This document shows, in pieces, positions 23,664-24,334 of a stretch of DNA of 24,334 nucleotides (position 1 is its first letter; every line of letters starts with the position of its first letter). The DNA comes from Pelotomaculum sp. UBA3102 (lineage in GTDB: Bacteria; Bacillota; Desulfotomaculia; Desulfotomaculales; Pelotomaculaceae), in the NCBI GenBank assembly GCA_002365865.1, contig DFAQ01000043.1, forward strand, positions 1-24,334, read 5' to 3'. The position numbers were made by a program, and so were the translations under genes. The notes beneath the pieces are model-generated. The model saw only the letters and a program-made list of their open reading frames with translations. It had not been told where the DNA came from and did not search any database.

Positions 23664-23738
23664 TGGCTCCCCGAGTAGGATTCGAACCTACAACCTACCG
23701 GTTAACAGCCGGTTGCTCTACCGTTGAGCTATCGAGGA
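23664..23738 (-). tRNA. tRNA-Asn (anticodon GTT)
   Basis: 75 nt with encoded CCA. The acceptor TCCTCGA pairs with TCGGGGA (one T-G), the anticodon stem CCGGC/ACCGG region encloses GTT, and the T-arm has GGTTCGAATCC. It is co-transcribed after 5S rRNA, a common place for tRNA-Asn in Firmicute rRNA operons. Confidence 0.95.
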
Positions 23739-23777
23739 ACGGAAATGTGACGGTTTTTATTTAGATAAATTATTCAC

Positions 23778-23810
23778 GAAAGTCTCACGAATTCAGGCCG
23801 TGAGACTTTC
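23778..23810 (-). other. Hairpin between 5S rRNA and tRNA-Asn
   Basis: GAAAGTCTCACG (23778-23789) and CGTGAGACTTTC (23799-23810) form a perfect 12-bp stem with a 9-nt loop. On the transcribed strand the T-run precedes rather than follows the stem, so it does not look like a terminator for the operon. A processing signal (for an RNase III-type enzyme) between 5S and the tRNA is the better guess. Confidence 0.6.
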
Positions 23811-23818
23811 AAAAAATA

Positions 23819-23934
23819 TCCTGGCGGCGACCTACTCTCCCGGGGGCCTTCGCCCCAAGTACCATCGGCTCTGGAGGACTTAACTGCCGTGTTCGGGATG
23901 GGAACGGGTGTTGCCCCTCCGATATCGCCACCAG
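23819..23934 (-). rRNA. rrf: 5S ribosomal RNA
   Basis: About 116 nt. The conserved core ACCCGTTCCCATCCCGAAC reads clearly on the minus strand, with AGTTAAG and, further on, GGGAGAGTAGG typical of bacterial 5S. The ends CTGGTGGCGA and TCGCCGCCAG pair to form helix I. It lies about 60 nt after 23S rRNA. Exact termini may differ by one or two bases. Confidence 0.95.
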
Positions 23935-23994
23935 AAATTTTTTACTCTCATTATTCTTTCAAAACTGTACAGCGCAAGATTACAAGCCGTATTA

Positions 23995-24334
<340 letters not shown>

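Overview
The window reads as chromosome of a spore-forming, Gram-positive Clostridia-type Firmicute, most likely close to the Desulfotomaculum/Pelotomaculum group of Peptococcaceae. That placement is an inference from gene order, protein character and mixed base composition; the genus cannot be fixed without a search. Almost everything is transcribed leftward (minus strand) and follows the conserved Bacillus/Clostridia block rrn - ctsR-mcsA-mcsB-clpC - radA-disA - carD - PIN/TRAM protein - ispD-ispF - gltX-cysS-mrnC-rlmB-rae1(yacP)-sigH, followed by a tRNA cluster.

Right end (23.6-24.3 kb): the 3' end of a 23S rRNA gene, a 5S gene, tRNA-Asn and a strong terminator. The 23S gene carries a 125-nt insertion at helix 98, built from heptamer repeats that fold into a long stem. 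The same heptamer family flanks the tRNA cluster at the opposite end of the window (1-77). Next (18.8-23.5 kb) is the protein-quality-control operon ctsR-mcsA-mcsB-clpC, with a clear promoter and a CtsR-type operator at its start. radA-disA (DNA repair and c-di-AMP checkpoint) has its own extended -10 promoter. carD is a one-gene unit with two tandem consensus promoters and its own terminator. The PIN/TRAM gene, ispD and ispF form an overlapping unit that ends in a terminator.

Between ispF and gltX sits a self-contained cassette at 7.8-12.95 kb: a periplasmic-adaptor lipoprotein, an RND efflux pump and a TetR regulator. It has its own consensus promoter and a palindromic operator at the transcription start, so it looks like an autoregulated efflux operon inserted into the housekeeping block. 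A rightward gene for a small membrane protein (7135-7587) lies next to it. cysE, which separates gltX and cysS in Bacillus, is absent, and thyX is present between mrnC and rlmB.

Left end (0-7 kb): tRNA charging (gltX, cysS), RNA processing and modification (mrnC, rlmB, rae1), dTMP synthesis (thyX), the sporulation/transition-state sigma factor sigH, and four tRNAs (Thr-TGT, Tyr, initiator Met, Thr-GGT) with two good promoters.

The most unusual points are the heptamer-repeat insertion in 23S helix 98 with its relative beside the tRNAs, an apparent ATT start codon for rlmB, a high share of TTG starts, and near-perfect hairpins inside mcsA, the PIN/TRAM gene and disA. I found no CRISPR array, phage, transposase or defence system, and no convincing new multi-gene system.
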